64,000 bases of DNA from Halalkalibacter urbisdiaboli (GCF_002156385.1 NZ_MVJM01000001.1:824861-888860); one strand, 5' to 3'; counted from the first letter of the stretch, positions 29,169 to 38,727 are shown. Numbers and translations: made by a program. Notes: generated by a model from the letters alone, not told the origin.

Positions 29169-29182
29169 TGTAACCGCTTTAA
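29169..29182 (+). promoter_or_regulatory. cre-like site before the GH8 gene
   Basis: TGTAACCGCTTTAA matches cre at 13 of 14 positions and lies 40 bp before the GH8 start, consistent with shared catabolite repression of the xylan genes. Confidence 0.55.
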
Positions 29183-29222
29183 TAAGCACGAGCAAAAAAT
29201 TGTACAAAAAAGGAGCAAAAAC

Positions 29223-30368
29223 ATGGCTAACAAAGGTGCATTTTATACCGGAACATATCGAAACTTTTTCAAAGAATACGGATATTCACAACATGAGATT
29301 ACTAGAAGAGTAGAGGACACTTGGGAGCAAATCTTTTTTGGTGATGATGACACAAAAATTTATTATCCTGTTGGCGATGACCTAGGATACATGCTCGATA
29401 CAGGAAATCTTGACGTTCGTACCGAGGGAATGTCATATGGAATGATGATCGCTGTTCAACTCAATAAAAAGGATGTATTCGACAGACTATGGAAGTGGGC
29501 AAAAACTTATATGTACATGACAGAAGGGGAAAATGCCGGCTATTTCGCTTGGTCATGTAAGCCAGATGGCTCCAAACTTGCTTATGGGCCTGCTCCCGAT
29601 GGTGAAGAGTATTTTGCATTAGCATTATTTTTTGCTTCGCATCGATGGGGAGATGGAGCGGAGGAACCTTTTAATTATAGCCAGCAGGCAAGAAAACTAT
29701 TAAGTGATTGCTTACATAAGGGAGAGAATAACGACGGCTATCCAATGTGGAATCCCGAAAATAAGCTTATTAAATTTGTCCCAAGTGTAGAGTATTCGGA
29801 TCCTTCCTATCATTTACCACATTTTTACGAGCTTTTTAGTTTATGGGCAAATGAAGAAGATCGCACATTTTGGACGGAGGCAGCAAAGGCAAGTAGAGAA
29901 TATTTAAAAATTTCCTGCCATCCAAAGACAGGATTATCACCTGAATACGCATTTTACGATGGCACTCCAAATGATGAAAGAGGCTTTGGCCACTTTTATA
30001 GTGATTCCTATCGTGTTGCAGCGAACATCGGTCTCGATTATGAATGGTTTAGAGGAGACGAATGGGAAATTGAAGAAGCTACTAAAATTCAAGCCTTTTT
30101 TGCTGATAAAGAACCAGAAGACTATCGCCGCTACACAATTGCAGGAAAGCCTTTTGAAGAGAAGTCACTTCACCCTGTCGGCTTGATTGCAACGAACGCA
30201 ATGGCCTCATTAGCTTGCATTAATGGTCCTTATGCTTCCTGGCACGTTGATTTATTTTGGCGTACTCCAGTTCGAAAAGGGGTAAGACGATATTATGACA
30301 ATTGCTTATATATGTTTAGTATGCTTGCATTAAGCGGTCAGTATAAAATTTGGATGCCCCAAAAATAA
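29223..30368 (+). CDS. Reducing-end xylose-releasing exo-oligoxylanase (Rex), GH8
   Basis: 381 residues, no signal peptide. It closely resembles the Bacillus halodurans GH8 Rex enzyme, which removes xylose from the reducing end of xylooligosaccharides by inversion. The acid Glu68 (VRTEGMSYGMM), base Asp261 (YSDSYRVAANIGLD) and Tyr196 (DPSYHLPHFYE) each sit two residues before Glu70, Asp263 and Tyr198 of that enzyme. Cytoplasmic location complements the GH52 enzyme, which works from the other end. AAAGGAG lies just before ATG 29223. It is divergent from the YesMN genes with a cre-like site upstream. Confidence 0.96.
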   Translation: MANKGAFYTGTYRNFFKEYGYSQHEITRRVEDTWEQIFFGDDDTKIYYPVGDDLGYMLDTGNLDVRTEGMSYGMMIAVQLNKKDVFDRLWKWAKTYMYMTEGENAGYFAWSCKPDGSKLAYGPAPDGEEYFALALFFASHRWGDGAEEPFNYSQQARKLLSDCLHKGENNDGYPMWNPENKLIKFVPSVEYSDPSYHLPHFYELFSLWANEEDRTFWTEAAKASREYLKISCHPKTGLSPEYAFYDGTPNDERGFGHFYSDSYRVAANIGLDYEWFRGDEWEIEEATKIQAFFADKEPEDYRRYTIAGKPFEEKSLHPVGLIATNAMASLACINGPYASWHVDLFWRTPVRKGVRRYYDNCLYMFSMLALSGQYKIWMPQK

Positions 30369-30412
30369 GAGCTATTCTTTTCCTTAGAGCTAAACAATAA
30401 TTCCCAGCCAAA

Positions 30413-30548
30413 GGGGTTGTCTCAAAAGCGTAAAGCGTGCGTAGATGTAGCGATTATGCTCATTGCAGGCTGTGTCAAAAAGTTAAAAAACAACCTTTTA
30501 GCACGAGGGCATTGAAAAAGGGAAAAGCACCCTTTTTTCAATGCCCTC
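30413..30548. repeat. Dispersed palindromic element, copy C fused to a GAGGGC palindrome
   Basis: 30413-30504 repeats copy A (6836-6972, opposite strand): GTTGTCTCAAAAGCG, AAAGCGTGC, TGTAGCGATT, CATTGC, then GGCTGTGTCAAAAAGTT with AACCTTTTAGCAC. The second hairpin arm is cut short and joined directly to the palindrome at 30505-30522/30530-30548 (GAGGGCATTGAAAAAGGG type), a relative of the one at 14117. It also lies between convergent GH8 and MATE genes and can terminate both. Confidence 0.75.
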
Positions 30549-30562
30549 TTTCGTATAGTTTA

Positions 30563-31945
30563 TTACTTTGTTGCTGCAACCTCTCGTTGCTCCTCTTTCT
30601 CAGAAACAAACGACATTCGTTGCCACTTCCTTCCCCGCCACCTCCAGAGCATGAGTAGTCCACGGAGCCATTCGTCTGCGGTGAAAGCAATCCAAATCCC
30701 AATTAACCCTAATCCAAACTTAATTCCTAAGAGATAGGAAAGTGCTACACTTACTCCCCACATTGAGACTACACCGATATAAACTGGAAATTTCACATCA
30801 CCTGCAGCACGAAGGCCATTAAGCACAATAAGGTTAAACGCTCTACCAGGCTCTAATAGAAGTGATAACAAAATAAGGCTCGTACCTAATGCAATGATTT
30901 CTTGATTATCGGTAAAAATGCCAAAAAACGGTCCGCTCATCATATAAAATATAAACCCTATGATTACTGTTAGTACAAGTGCAATGTTTAAACTACGAAT
31001 ACACTGTTTATAAGCGTCTTCATATTTTTTTGCTCCAACTTGATGTCCGATTAATATTTGTGTTCCTTGACCAATGGCAAAGGAAAATAACAAAATAAAC
31101 ATCATGATGTTTTGTGTATAGACCTTAGTTGTGAGAGCTTGCGTCCCCATAGAAGCAATAAAATACGTAATCACAATTTGAGAGATATTGTATGAAAGCT
31201 GTTCAGCAGCAGATGGCACACCGATTTTCACTAATGCTGATAGCTCTTTTTTAGGAACTGTAAATAGATAAGATAATGGTAGTTGGTTGTCCATACGTTT
31301 ATATAATAGAAGCACAAATATAATTAATCCAATTGTTCGACTTGTAACTGTTGCTATCGCTACTCCCGTTACACCTAAAACTGGGAAACCAAAAGGCCCG
31401 AAAATAAAAAGATAATTTCCAACGACATTTATAATATTCATGCCGATGGTTATATACATGGCATCTTTTGAAAATCCATAGCTTCTTAATACTGCACTTA
31501 TTGTCATAATCATCGCTTGAACAAACGAAAAAGCCCCAACGACCCTTAAATAAATAACAGCTTCCTTCATTAGTTCATTCGGAATATTCATTAATTGCAA
31601 TAATAATGGACTTAAGAAAAAGAGTCCTACGCTTAAAACCAACCCAAAAAGTAAATTAGTTGCCAATGAAACAACGACAACATGCCGAGCTTCCTTATAA
31701 TGTTTGGCCCCTAATTGCTGAGAAATTAATATGCTTGTCCCCGTTACGATAAAGCCTAACATCACAATGACAAAACTAAATAATTGATTGGAAACTCCTA
31801 CTGCTGCAACTGAATTATCGGAATACTGACTTAACATCAGCGTATCAGCATTACCCATTAACATATGCAAGAGTACTTCAATAAGTATCGGCCATGTTAG
31901 TGCAAACAAGGTTAGTTTTTTATTCGTTTCCCGCTCTCTACTCAA
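30563..31945 (-). CDS. MATE family efflux transporter
   Basis: 460 residues, 12 predicted spans in two homologous halves, typical of MatE proteins (Na+- or H+-driven drug/organic cation export). Family features include WPILIEVLLHMLMGNADTLMLSQ at the N-terminus and GTSILISQQLGAKHYKEA, mirrored by GQGTQILIGHQVGAKKYEDA in the second half. The start is TTG 31945 with GAGGAGAG upstream. Substrate is unknown. It is a single gene ending against the repeat element C. Confidence 0.92.
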   Translation of the reverse strand: MSRERETNKKLTLFALTWPILIEVLLHMLMGNADTLMLSQYSDNSVAAVGVSNQLFSFVIVMLGFIVTGTSILISQQLGAKHYKEARHVVVVSLATNLLFGLVLSVGLFFLSPLLLQLMNIPNELMKEAVIYLRVVGAFSFVQAMIMTISAVLRSYGFSKDAMYITIGMNIINVVGNYLFIFGPFGFPVLGVTGVAIATVTSRTIGLIIFVLLLYKRMDNQLPLSYLFTVPKKELSALVKIGVPSAAEQLSYNISQIVITYFIASMGTQALTTKVYTQNIMMFILLFSFAIGQGTQILIGHQVGAKKYEDAYKQCIRSLNIALVLTVIIGFIFYMMSGPFFGIFTDNQEIIALGTSLILLSLLLEPGRAFNLIVLNGLRAAGDVKFPVYIGVVSMWGVSVALSYLLGIKFGLGLIGIWIAFTADEWLRGLLMLWRWRGRKWQRMSFVSEKEEQREVAATK

Positions 31946-32135
31946 TCTTCTCTCCTCTTCCTCACTCCCAGTGTAATAGGCCGAATAATTCTACTTACCT
32001 TTTTCCTCCCTATCTAGTAGTTGAATTTTATCATAATCTCCTCAACGATACCTGTCGTTGAGATTGATTTAATCGAAGTTGTAAATTTTTTTAAGAAAGC
32101 TCTATACTTTTTCGACACCAGCTCAATTTTTTTGT

Positions 32136-32168
32136 AAAAAAAAGCCTTCTCGATTACGAGAAAGCTTT
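32136..32168 (-). terminator. Terminator overlapping the stop codon of the MASE3 kinase gene
   Basis: Minus-strand AAAGCTTTCTCG (32157-32168) pairs with CGAGAAGGCTTT (32141-32152) and runs into eight T residues. The TAA stop codon of the kinase gene is in the loop, so the last four codons form the ascending arm. Confidence 0.85.
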
Positions 32169-34412
32169 CATTTCAGTTTTACTAGTCTCTTCTTTCCATA
32201 ATGGTAGCTTAATGGTCATTGTTGTTCCTGCTCCTACTTGACTCTTTATTTCGAGAAAACCATTATGTGATTCAATAATTTTCTTAGTAACCATTAATCC
32301 TAATCCAGTTCCTTTTTCCTTTAATGTATAAAAAGGTTCGCCTAAACGACCGATAATCTCCTCAGGGATACCATTCCCTTCATCCATAACGGATATCTCC
32401 ATAAACATATCGTCTGTGGCTACCTTGACGATAATAGTCCCACCATTCGGCATGGCCTCCATCGCATTTTTTATGAGATTAATAAATACTTGTCTTAACT
32501 GATTCTTATCGCAATAGATGAGGGCTTTACTCTCTGTTCCTTCTTTCTTCATTTCTACATTCATTAGTAGTGCTTGCGGCCCCATAAACTGGAGAACCTC
32601 TGTTATTATGTTATTAATATTCTCCCTCTGATACTTGATTGCTTGCGGCTTTGCCACAACCATAAATTCATTTGTAATCATCTCAAGTCTATCGATCTCT
32701 TGATGCATAATCGTCAAATACTCTTTATTCTTAATTTCTGACGTTATTTCTAATAGCTGAATAAAACCTTTTAAAGTAGTCAGTGGGTTTCTAATTTCAT
32801 GTGCAAAGCCTGCCGCTAACTCTCCTACCACTGTGAGCTTTTCAGTTTTCCGGAGTAATTCTTCTGTTTCTATCAATGTTGTAATATCAGTAATCGTTCC
32901 AAATATTTCAACCGTTTGACCGTTATACTTTTTCGGAATGAGAGAAATTAATAAGATGATTCCATCGAAAATATTCGACTGATATGTAAGTGGCTCACCT
33001 TTCCATGCTTGTTCATAATGCTCCTCCATGACTGACGCGATTTCAGGAGGAAAAAAATCTCTCGCGGTGCGACCGATAATATCTTCTGGTGTATCACAAT
33101 ACTTTCGCAATAGTTTTCCATCACATAATGTAAAACGATACTCGCCCTCTATTTTTTTCACTTTAAAAATCGTACCTTGGTGATGCTCAATCGTCTCCTG
33201 AAGCTCTTGCCTCGCTTTTTTCATTTCCTTTTCTACTTTCTTTTTATCTGTTTCGTCTCTAATAATCGCCGCATAAACGACTTGTTGATTTTCTAATTTT
33301 ATCGGAGAGATTGTTACACTTACTTCAATAAGTTGCTCATTCTTCCGTTTTAATTGTGTTGGGAAATTAATAAGAGAACGGCTCGGATGTAGCTCTTCTA
33401 CATATGATGTTATCTCATCGTTCGTCTGTGGAACGATTTGTTCAAGAAATACAGGTCGCTCTTGATCAAAGCCGAACATTTCCTTAAACGCAACATTGCT
33501 CCGAAAAATTAACCGACTTTCCCGATCAAAAATCACGATTGCATCTGGAGTATATTTAAAAAGTGATTCTAATTCACTTGAAACATCCACAAGTTTCTTT
33601 TCCGTAACCTGTTTTTCTTCTAAAGGCACTTTAAGATTTTGATAGTAAAAAGATTTCATAATGTAAAAATACCCCAGAACTTTAAACACATGTGCAACAA
33701 TAACAGAGAAAGAATGAATGCTTGTATAAAGTGTTACGGTTAAAGCACAAAGAATTAAAAAATAACAGGCAAGTAATAAGTCAGCGTGATACGTTTGCTT
33801 CGTTTTCTTATAAGTACGCCAGAAGTAAATAAGCCCAATTAAATGAATACCTGCACTTACATATTCAATGCTATTTTTCAGTGCGGTTGTTCCTTCACCT
33901 TCAACGATAAGTAAAGGAAAACGATCACTATATGTGATGACGAGATAGGAGATAGCTACAGTCACAATGAGCGAGAAAATAACATAATATTTAGCATAAT
34001 GAATGCCCTGTTTCACTTTATCTCTATTAAAATAAACTAAGCCAAATAGAATGAGCAATGTATCAGTGATCCGGGCAAGAACCCAAAACCAAACACTCGT
34101 TTGTAAATGTTCAGCGACTGTAAAAGGCATTCCATCATAAGATAATGTATGTAATATATCAAAAACCGACACAATCATGAAACCTAACGTTACGATAAAA
34201 TTAGTCATATTTTTCGTATAAGGAAGTACTAACCAACCATAGATAAAAATCGAGAGCGTGATTGATATACTCAATAATTCTAATATCGTGTGCCAAAACA
34301 AGTAGTCTGAAATCCCCAGGAAATAAGTATGTATATTAAAAAAGTTAGAGAAAAACAACAAGATACCTACTATAAAAAAAAGAAGAATTCGGCTTTCTTT
34401 AAGAGTAAGCAA
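32154..34412 (-). CDS. MASE3-PAS sensor histidine kinase (sporulation-kinase-like)
   Basis: 752 residues. Residues 1-250 contain about eight membrane spans of MASE3 type (LSYDGMPFTVAEHLQTSVWFW, YYQNLKVPL). Two PAS domains follow (about 275-390 and 405-520), then HisKA with phosphoacceptor His in GFAHEIRNPLTTLKGF and an ATPase domain with NLIKNAMEAMPNGG, DEGNGIPEE and GTGLGLMV. The overall plan and PLTTLKGF resemble Bacillus orphan kinases feeding the sporulation phosphorelay (KinB/KinE type). No response regulator is adjacent, supporting an orphan role. The start is TTG 34412, with AAGGTGGG upstream. The ligand is unknown. Confidence 0.88.
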   Translation of the reverse strand: MLTLKESRILLFFIVGILLFFSNFFNIHTYFLGISDYLFWHTILELLSISITLSIFIYGWLVLPYTKNMTNFIVTLGFMIVSVFDILHTLSYDGMPFTVAEHLQTSVWFWVLARITDTLLILFGLVYFNRDKVKQGIHYAKYYVIFSLIVTVAISYLVITYSDRFPLLIVEGEGTTALKNSIEYVSAGIHLIGLIYFWRTYKKTKQTYHADLLLACYFLILCALTVTLYTSIHSFSVIVAHVFKVLGYFYIMKSFYYQNLKVPLEEKQVTEKKLVDVSSELESLFKYTPDAIVIFDRESRLIFRSNVAFKEMFGFDQERPVFLEQIVPQTNDEITSYVEELHPSRSLINFPTQLKRKNEQLIEVSVTISPIKLENQQVVYAAIIRDETDKKKVEKEMKKARQELQETIEHHQGTIFKVKKIEGEYRFTLCDGKLLRKYCDTPEDIIGRTARDFFPPEIASVMEEHYEQAWKGEPLTYQSNIFDGIILLISLIPKKYNGQTVEIFGTITDITTLIETEELLRKTEKLTVVGELAAGFAHEIRNPLTTLKGFIQLLEITSEIKNKEYLTIMHQEIDRLEMITNEFMVVAKPQAIKYQRENINNIITEVLQFMGPQALLMNVEMKKEGTESKALIYCDKNQLRQVFINLIKNAMEAMPNGGTIIVKVATDDMFMEISVMDEGNGIPEEIIGRLGEPFYTLKEKGTGLGLMVTKKIIESHNGFLEIKSQVGAGTTMTIKLPLWKEETSKTEMKAFS

Positions 34413-34511
34413 ACAATTCCCACCTTATATATTAATTTAACAATTAATTTAATTGTAAAGGTTATTTACAAAAAAATGAACAAAAACTCAGGAATGTTAT
34501 CAAATGAAATA

Positions 34512-34556
34512 GAGGGTATCACAAAAAGGATAAAAATCAACCTTTGTGACACCCTC
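34512..34556. terminator. Terminator after putM (repeat-type hairpin)
   Basis: GAGGGTATCACAAAAAGG (34512-34529) pairs with CCTTTGTGACACCCTC (34541-34556). It belongs to the GGGTGTC-CAAAAGG hairpin class found five or more times in this window. It ends the proline operon, 45 bp after putM. Confidence 0.8.
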
Positions 34557-34600
34557 ATATAGTCGAAATTATTTCTGTTCTTCCCGAAAAGTAGACCTTA

Positions 34601-35518
34601 CTACTTTGAAAGAAATCCTCTTAATGCAAAGGACACATTTTGAGGTCTTTCTGCCAACCTTCTCATAAAGTAACCATACCAATCTTTCCCGTAAGGAACG
34701 TAAATTCGCATCGTATAACCTTCATCGGCTAGTTGCTGCTGCAAGTCGGTTCTAAACCCATAAAGCATTTGAAATTCAAATTGTGTCCGTGGAATATTCT
34801 CTTGCTCACAAAACGCTTTTACGTAATCAATAATCTGATGATCATGAGTAGCAATCGCCGTATAGCTTCCACTTAAAAGATGTTCTTTAATAATTTTAAT
34901 GTAATTTTCATCAATTTCCCTTTTATCTTGGAAGGCCACTTCCTCTAACTCCTTGTATGCCCCCTTTACAAGTCGAAGAGAAATCCCTTTTAGTTCTTTT
35001 ACATCTTTTTCAGCACAATGTAAATAAGCTTGAATCACTGTTCCAACATTGCTATATTTCTTTCGTAATTCTTTTAAAATTTCTAAGGTTGCTTGTTTAC
35101 GCGAGAAATCTTCCATATCGATTCGTACAAAGATATTGTGCTTATTTGCAACTTCAACGATATTTAGCATATTTTCCAAGCAAAAGCTTGGAGAAATATC
35201 TAACCCTAGCTGAGTTAGCTTGACAGATAGATTACATTTTACACCGGTAGCTGCTATTGCTTCTACTGTCTTTATACATATGTTCGTTGATTCAAGTGCT
35301 TCTTCTTTACTTAAAACAAACTCTCCTAAATGATCAACGGTACAAACTAGGCCCCTTTCGTTTAAATTACGAACGGCATTAATGACACTATCAATTGTAA
35401 CTCCTGCGACAACTTGCGAAGCACCTAGACGTAGTCCCCACTTCCTCGCGCCCTTATTTAGTATTTTGTTTTTAGATAATGATAGAAAGAAGTTTTTTGA
35501 TATTTTTTCAACGACCAT
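34601..35518 (-). CDS. putM: Proline dehydrogenase (FAD-dependent)
   Basis: 305 residues, the length of monofunctional Bacillus proline dehydrogenase. The TIM barrel shows VRIDMEDFSRKQATL, RLVKGAYKE (FAD/substrate) and the C-terminal YGKDWYGYFMRRLAERPQNV, whose paired arginines bind proline carboxylate. It oxidises proline to pyrroline-5-carboxylate and passes electrons to the membrane quinone pool. GGAGGGGG sits ahead of ATG 35518; the frame's upstream ATG at 35560 would overlap the preceding hairpin. It follows rocA by 111 bp across a terminator-like stem, so it may be partly uncoupled from the roc operon. Confidence 0.95.
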   Translation of the reverse strand: MVVEKISKNFFLSLSKNKILNKGARKWGLRLGASQVVAGVTIDSVINAVRNLNERGLVCTVDHLGEFVLSKEEALESTNICIKTVEAIAATGVKCNLSVKLTQLGLDISPSFCLENMLNIVEVANKHNIFVRIDMEDFSRKQATLEILKELRKKYSNVGTVIQAYLHCAEKDVKELKGISLRLVKGAYKELEEVAFQDKREIDENYIKIIKEHLLSGSYTAIATHDHQIIDYVKAFCEQENIPRTQFEFQMLYGFRTDLQQQLADEGYTMRIYVPYGKDWYGYFMRRLAERPQNVSFALRGFLSK

Positions 35519-35550
35519 AATATCCCCCTCCCTACTGTAAGTAAACTGGA

Positions 35551-35586
35551 GGTGTCCCAAAAGAGCTTTTTACCTTTTGAGACACC
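35551..35586. terminator. Hairpin between rocA and putM
   Basis: GGTGTCCCAAAAG (35551-35563) pairs with CTTTTGAGACACC (35574-35586). There is no long T-tract on the minus strand, so readthrough into putM is possible. Same sequence class as 6836, 34512 and 48241. Confidence 0.7.
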
Positions 35587-35629
35587 CCTGCTTCAATGAC
35601 TTTTAAGATAGGCTCCGTTTCCTACTTCA

Positions 35630-37177
35630 TTAGTACATTTCCGAAATTGTTTTTGCTTGCATATGAAGAATTAAATAATCAGGTCCCCCTGCTTTCGAAT
35701 CCGTTCCGGACATTTTAAAGCCACCAAATGGATGATAGCCAACAATGGCACCCGTGCAATTCCGATTAAAATATAAGTTTCCTACGTGAAAATCTTGTTT
35801 AGCCTTTTCGATATTGGCACGATTATGACTAATAACTGCACCTGTTAACCCATATTCAGTATTGTTTGCAATGTCAATCGCATCTTCAAAATTCTTCGCT
35901 TTACTAAAAGCTACTATGGGACCAAATATCTCTTCCTGCATTAATCGTGACTTCGGCTCTAAATCAGCAAATACTGTTGGTTGAATAAAGAAGCCTTCTG
36001 AATCATCCCCTTGACCTCCAGTCATTAAACGACCTTCCTCTTTCCCTATCTCTACATAGCTCATAATTTTATTAAATGCACCTTGATCTACAACTGGACC
36101 CATATACATATCATGAGTGGTTGGTTTACCGACAGTTAATGCTTCTGTCAGTGCGACAACTTTTTCTAAAACTTCATCGTACACAGCCTCATGAACAACA
36201 GCTCGTGAACCTGCAGAGCATTTTTGTCCTGAAAAACCAAAAGCAGAAGTGACAATTGATTGCGCCGCCAAATCTAAATCGGCTTCACAGTCAACAACAA
36301 CGGTATCCTTCCCACCCATTTCAACGATAACGCGCTTTAAATGCTCCTGGCCTAAATGAACCTTGGCCGCTCTTTCATACAATCGAACACCAACATCTCT
36401 TGAACCTGTAAACGTAATTAAGCTCGTTTTCGGATGATCTACTAAATAATCCCCAACCTCTGCACCACTTCCAGGAATATAGTTGACAACTCCTTTTGGC
36501 AAGCCTGCTTCCTCAAGAACCTCTACAAATTTATAAGCGACGATTGGTGTCGTGCTCGCCGGCTTTAGTAACACGGTATTTCCAGTTACAATTGGGGCAA
36601 CAGTTGTACCGGCCATAATCGCAAATGCAAAGTTCCAAGGTGAAATCGTAATACAAACCCCAATTGGCGTGTAAATATAACGATTGTTTTCACCGACACG
36701 ACTATTAATTTGCTTCCCATCCTTTAGAACAATCATTTGACGACCATAGTATTCAAGAAAATCAATCGCCTCAGCTGTATCAGCATCAGCTTCTTTCCAT
36801 GGCTTTCCTGCTTCTTTGACGAGCCAAGCTGAAAATTCATGTTTACGTCTACGAATCATTGCAGCTGCACGAATTAATATGTTTGCTCTTTCCTCAGGAT
36901 TAACTTTTCTCCAAGTATTAAAGGCCTGATCGGCTACCTGAATCGCTTTCTCAGCAATGTTTTGGTTCGCCTTCGAAACAATTCCAACTACCTCACGCTT
37001 ATTTGCTGGATTAATAGACGTTATTTTCTCCTCTGTCGTTATACGCTCTCCACCTACGATTAATGGGTACTCTTTTCCGAGCTCGCTTTCGACTAACTGT
37101 AATGCTTTTTCAAACGCTAAACGGTTCTCCTCAATTGAAAAATCAGTAAATGGTTCATGTTGATAAAGTGGTAACAT
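35630..37177 (-). CDS. rocA: 1-pyrroline-5-carboxylate dehydrogenase
   Basis: 515 residues, exactly the B. subtilis RocA length. Aldehyde dehydrogenase motifs are present: [19 protein letters not shown] (general base Glu) and [14 protein letters not shown] (catalytic Cys). It oxidises the glutamate semialdehyde formed from proline or ornithine to glutamate with NAD+. GGAGGAGATTAT precedes ATG 37177 (MLPLYQHEP), preferred over the ATG at 37207. It lies 22 bp after the small barrel-sandwich gene in the roc operon and sits where the ornithine and proline branches meet. Confidence 0.97.
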   Translation of the reverse strand: MLPLYQHEPFTDFSIEENRLAFEKALQLVESELGKEYPLIVGGERITTEEKITSINPANKREVVGIVSKANQNIAEKAIQVADQAFNTWRKVNPEERANILIRAAAMIRRRKHEFSAWLVKEAGKPWKEADADTAEAIDFLEYYGRQMIVLKDGKQINSRVGENNRYIYTPIGVCITISPWNFAFAIMAGTTVAPIVTGNTVLLKPASTTPIVAYKFVEVLEEAGLPKGVVNYIPGSGAEVGDYLVDHPKTSLITFTGSRDVGVRLYERAAKVHLGQEHLKRVIVEMGGKDTVVVDCEADLDLAAQSIVTSAFGFSGQKCSAGSRAVVHEAVYDEVLEKVVALTEALTVGKPTTHDMYMGPVVDQGAFNKIMSYVEIGKEEGRLMTGGQGDDSEGFFIQPTVFADLEPKSRLMQEEIFGPIVAFSKAKNFEDAIDIANNTEYGLTGAVISHNRANIEKAKQDFHVGNLYFNRNCTGAIVGYHPFGGFKMSGTDSKAGGPDYLILHMQAKTISEMY

Positions 37178-37199
37178 ATAATCTCCTCCTATAGCTTTA

Positions 37200-37451
37200 T
37201 TAGTCACAACCAGTTGGCAATGTATCTTCTTTTAAAATTGCTAATGTCATATTCAAACAAACAGGCTCTCCCTCTAGTACCTTTACAATCCCAATTTCAC
37301 CACTAACTCCTATTTCTATCTTTTGCTGTGAGCCATTCATTGTTCTTATAAGAAATAGCGGCTCCCATTCATGAACAAACATTCCTTCTCGAATCAAAAC
37401 TTTTTCAATAACCCCATCAATCGTACTATCTATCGTTCGATAGCTACTCAC
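37200..37451 (-). CDS. Small lipoyl/biotinyl-domain-like protein in the roc operon
   Basis: 83 residues starting at GTG 37451, seven bases after AGGGAGGAG. The sequence reads like a single barrel-sandwich hybrid: [29 protein letters not shown], then a second half [20 protein letters not shown], the two quasi-repeats of biotinyl/lipoyl carrier domains. The hairpin that should carry the modified Lys (MKM or DKA) instead reads [11 protein letters not shown], so it is probably not biotinylated or lipoylated. It sits between glutamate dehydrogenase (13 bp) and rocA (22 bp). Function unknown; it might be a structural or regulatory partner of one of the two dehydrogenases. That role is inference. 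Confidence 0.75.
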   Translation of the reverse strand: MSSYRTIDSTIDGVIEKVLIREGMFVHEWEPLFLIRTMNGSQQKIEIGVSGEIGIVKVLEGEPVCLNMTLAILKEDTLPTGCD

Positions 37452-37464
37452 TTTTAACTCCTCC

Positions 37465-38727
37465 CTATATCCAACCTCTAAACCTAGATGCCTCGGCCGT
37501 TTTTCGAACCCCAACCATATAAGCCGCTAAACGAGTATCTATCTTGTGCGACTCCGCAGTTTGTATGACATTATTAAACGCATGAACTACTTTATTCCTT
37601 AATTTTTCTGCAACCTCTTCTTCTGACCAGTAATACCCAAGGTTATTTTGAACCCATTCAAAATAAGAAACTGTGACACCGCCAGAGCTCGCAAGTACAT
37701 CTGGAACAATTAGAACACCGCGTTCCGATAATATTTTAGTAGCTTCCATTGTAGTTGGGCCATTGGCTGCCTCTACAATAATTTTTGCTTGAATGTCATG
37801 AGCATTTTCTCGTGTAATTTGATTCGCAATGGCAGCCGGAACTAAGATGTCACAAGGCCGTTGTAAAAGCTCCTTATTCGTTATCGTTTGTTTGAACAGA
37901 TTTGTTACAGTACCAAAAGAGTCTCGTTTTTCAAGTAAGTAATCAATATCTAAACCATTTTCATCAAACAGAGCTGCATAAGCATCAGAAATACCAATGA
38001 TATTTGCCCCGCGTTCTTTTAAAATTTTCGCCAAATAGCCCCCTGCGTTACCAAAGCCTTGAATAATAACGTTCGCCCCAGCTAAACCCATTTGTTTTTT
38101 CTTGGCTGCTTCTTCGATGCAAATAGTGACCCCCATTGCTGTAGCCATTTCTCGCCCGTGAGAGCCTCCCAAAACAAGGGGTTTCCCTGTAATAAAGCCT
38201 GGTGAATCAAACTCGCGAATTCGACTATATTCATCCATCATCCAAGCCATTATTTGGGAGTTTGTAAATACATCGGGTGCAGGAATGTCTTTTGTAGGAC
38301 CGACAAGCTGACTGATAGCCCGAACATAGCCTCTGCTTAAACGTTCGAGCTCAGGAAAGGACATTTGTCTCGGGTCACAAACAATCCCGCCTTTCCCTCC
38401 ACCATAAGGAACATTAACAATTCCACATTTTAAGGTCATCCACATAGACAAAGCTTTTACTTCATCCTCCGTCACTTCCGGGTGAAATCGAATGCCACCT
38501 TTCGTGGGACCCACTGCATCATTATGCTGAGCACGATATCCTGTAAAAACCTTGATATCACCATTATCCATACGAACTGGTATCCGAACCGTTAGCATCC
38601 GTACAGGCTCTTTTAGGAGCTCATACATTTCCTCTTTGTAACCTAACTTTCTCAATGCCTGTTGTACGACATGTTGCGTTGATACAAGTACGCTCGATTC
38701 TTTCCCTTTTTCAACAACTGCTCCCAC
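37465..38727 (-). CDS. rocG: NAD-type catabolic glutamate dehydrogenase
   Basis: 420 residues, RocG/GudB size. Substrate and catalytic motifs: GGIRFHPEV, MTLKCGIVNVPYGGGKGGI (two active-site lysines), PAPDVFTNSQIMAWMMDEY, and the dinucleotide fold VIIQGFGNAGG. It deaminates glutamate to 2-oxoglutarate, the last step of the arginine and proline routes encoded here. The start is probably GTG 38727, placed after GAGGTGG; the ATG at 38742 would contain that site. It follows rocD by 35 bp. Placement inside the operon differs from B. subtilis, where rocG is separate. Confidence 0.95.
   Translation of the reverse strand: MGAVVEKGKESSVLVSTQHVVQQALRKLGYKEEMYELLKEPVRMLTVRIPVRMDNGDIKVFTGYRAQHNDAVGPTKGGIRFHPEVTEDEVKALSMWMTLKCGIVNVPYGGGKGGIVCDPRQMSFPELERLSRGYVRAISQLVGPTKDIPAPDVFTNSQIMAWMMDEYSRIREFDSPGFITGKPLVLGGSHGREMATAMGVTICIEEAAKKKQMGLAGANVIIQGFGNAGGYLAKILKERGANIIGISDAYAALFDENGLDIDYLLEKRDSFGTVTNLFKQTITNKELLQRPCDILVPAAIANQITRENAHDIQAKIIVEAANGPTTMEATKILSERGVLIVPDVLASSGGVTVSYFEWVQNNLGYYWSEEEVAEKLRNKVVHAFNNVIQTAESHKIDTRLAAYMVGVRKTAEASRFRGWI

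Noticed and set aside
30437-30658. 73-codon plus-strand frame between GH8 and MATE genes
   Set aside because: It spans repeat copy C and the 3' end of the MATE gene in antisense.
37200-37451. Functional biotin carboxyl carrier protein
   Set aside because: The lysine motif (MKM) is missing and there is no carboxylase gene nearby.
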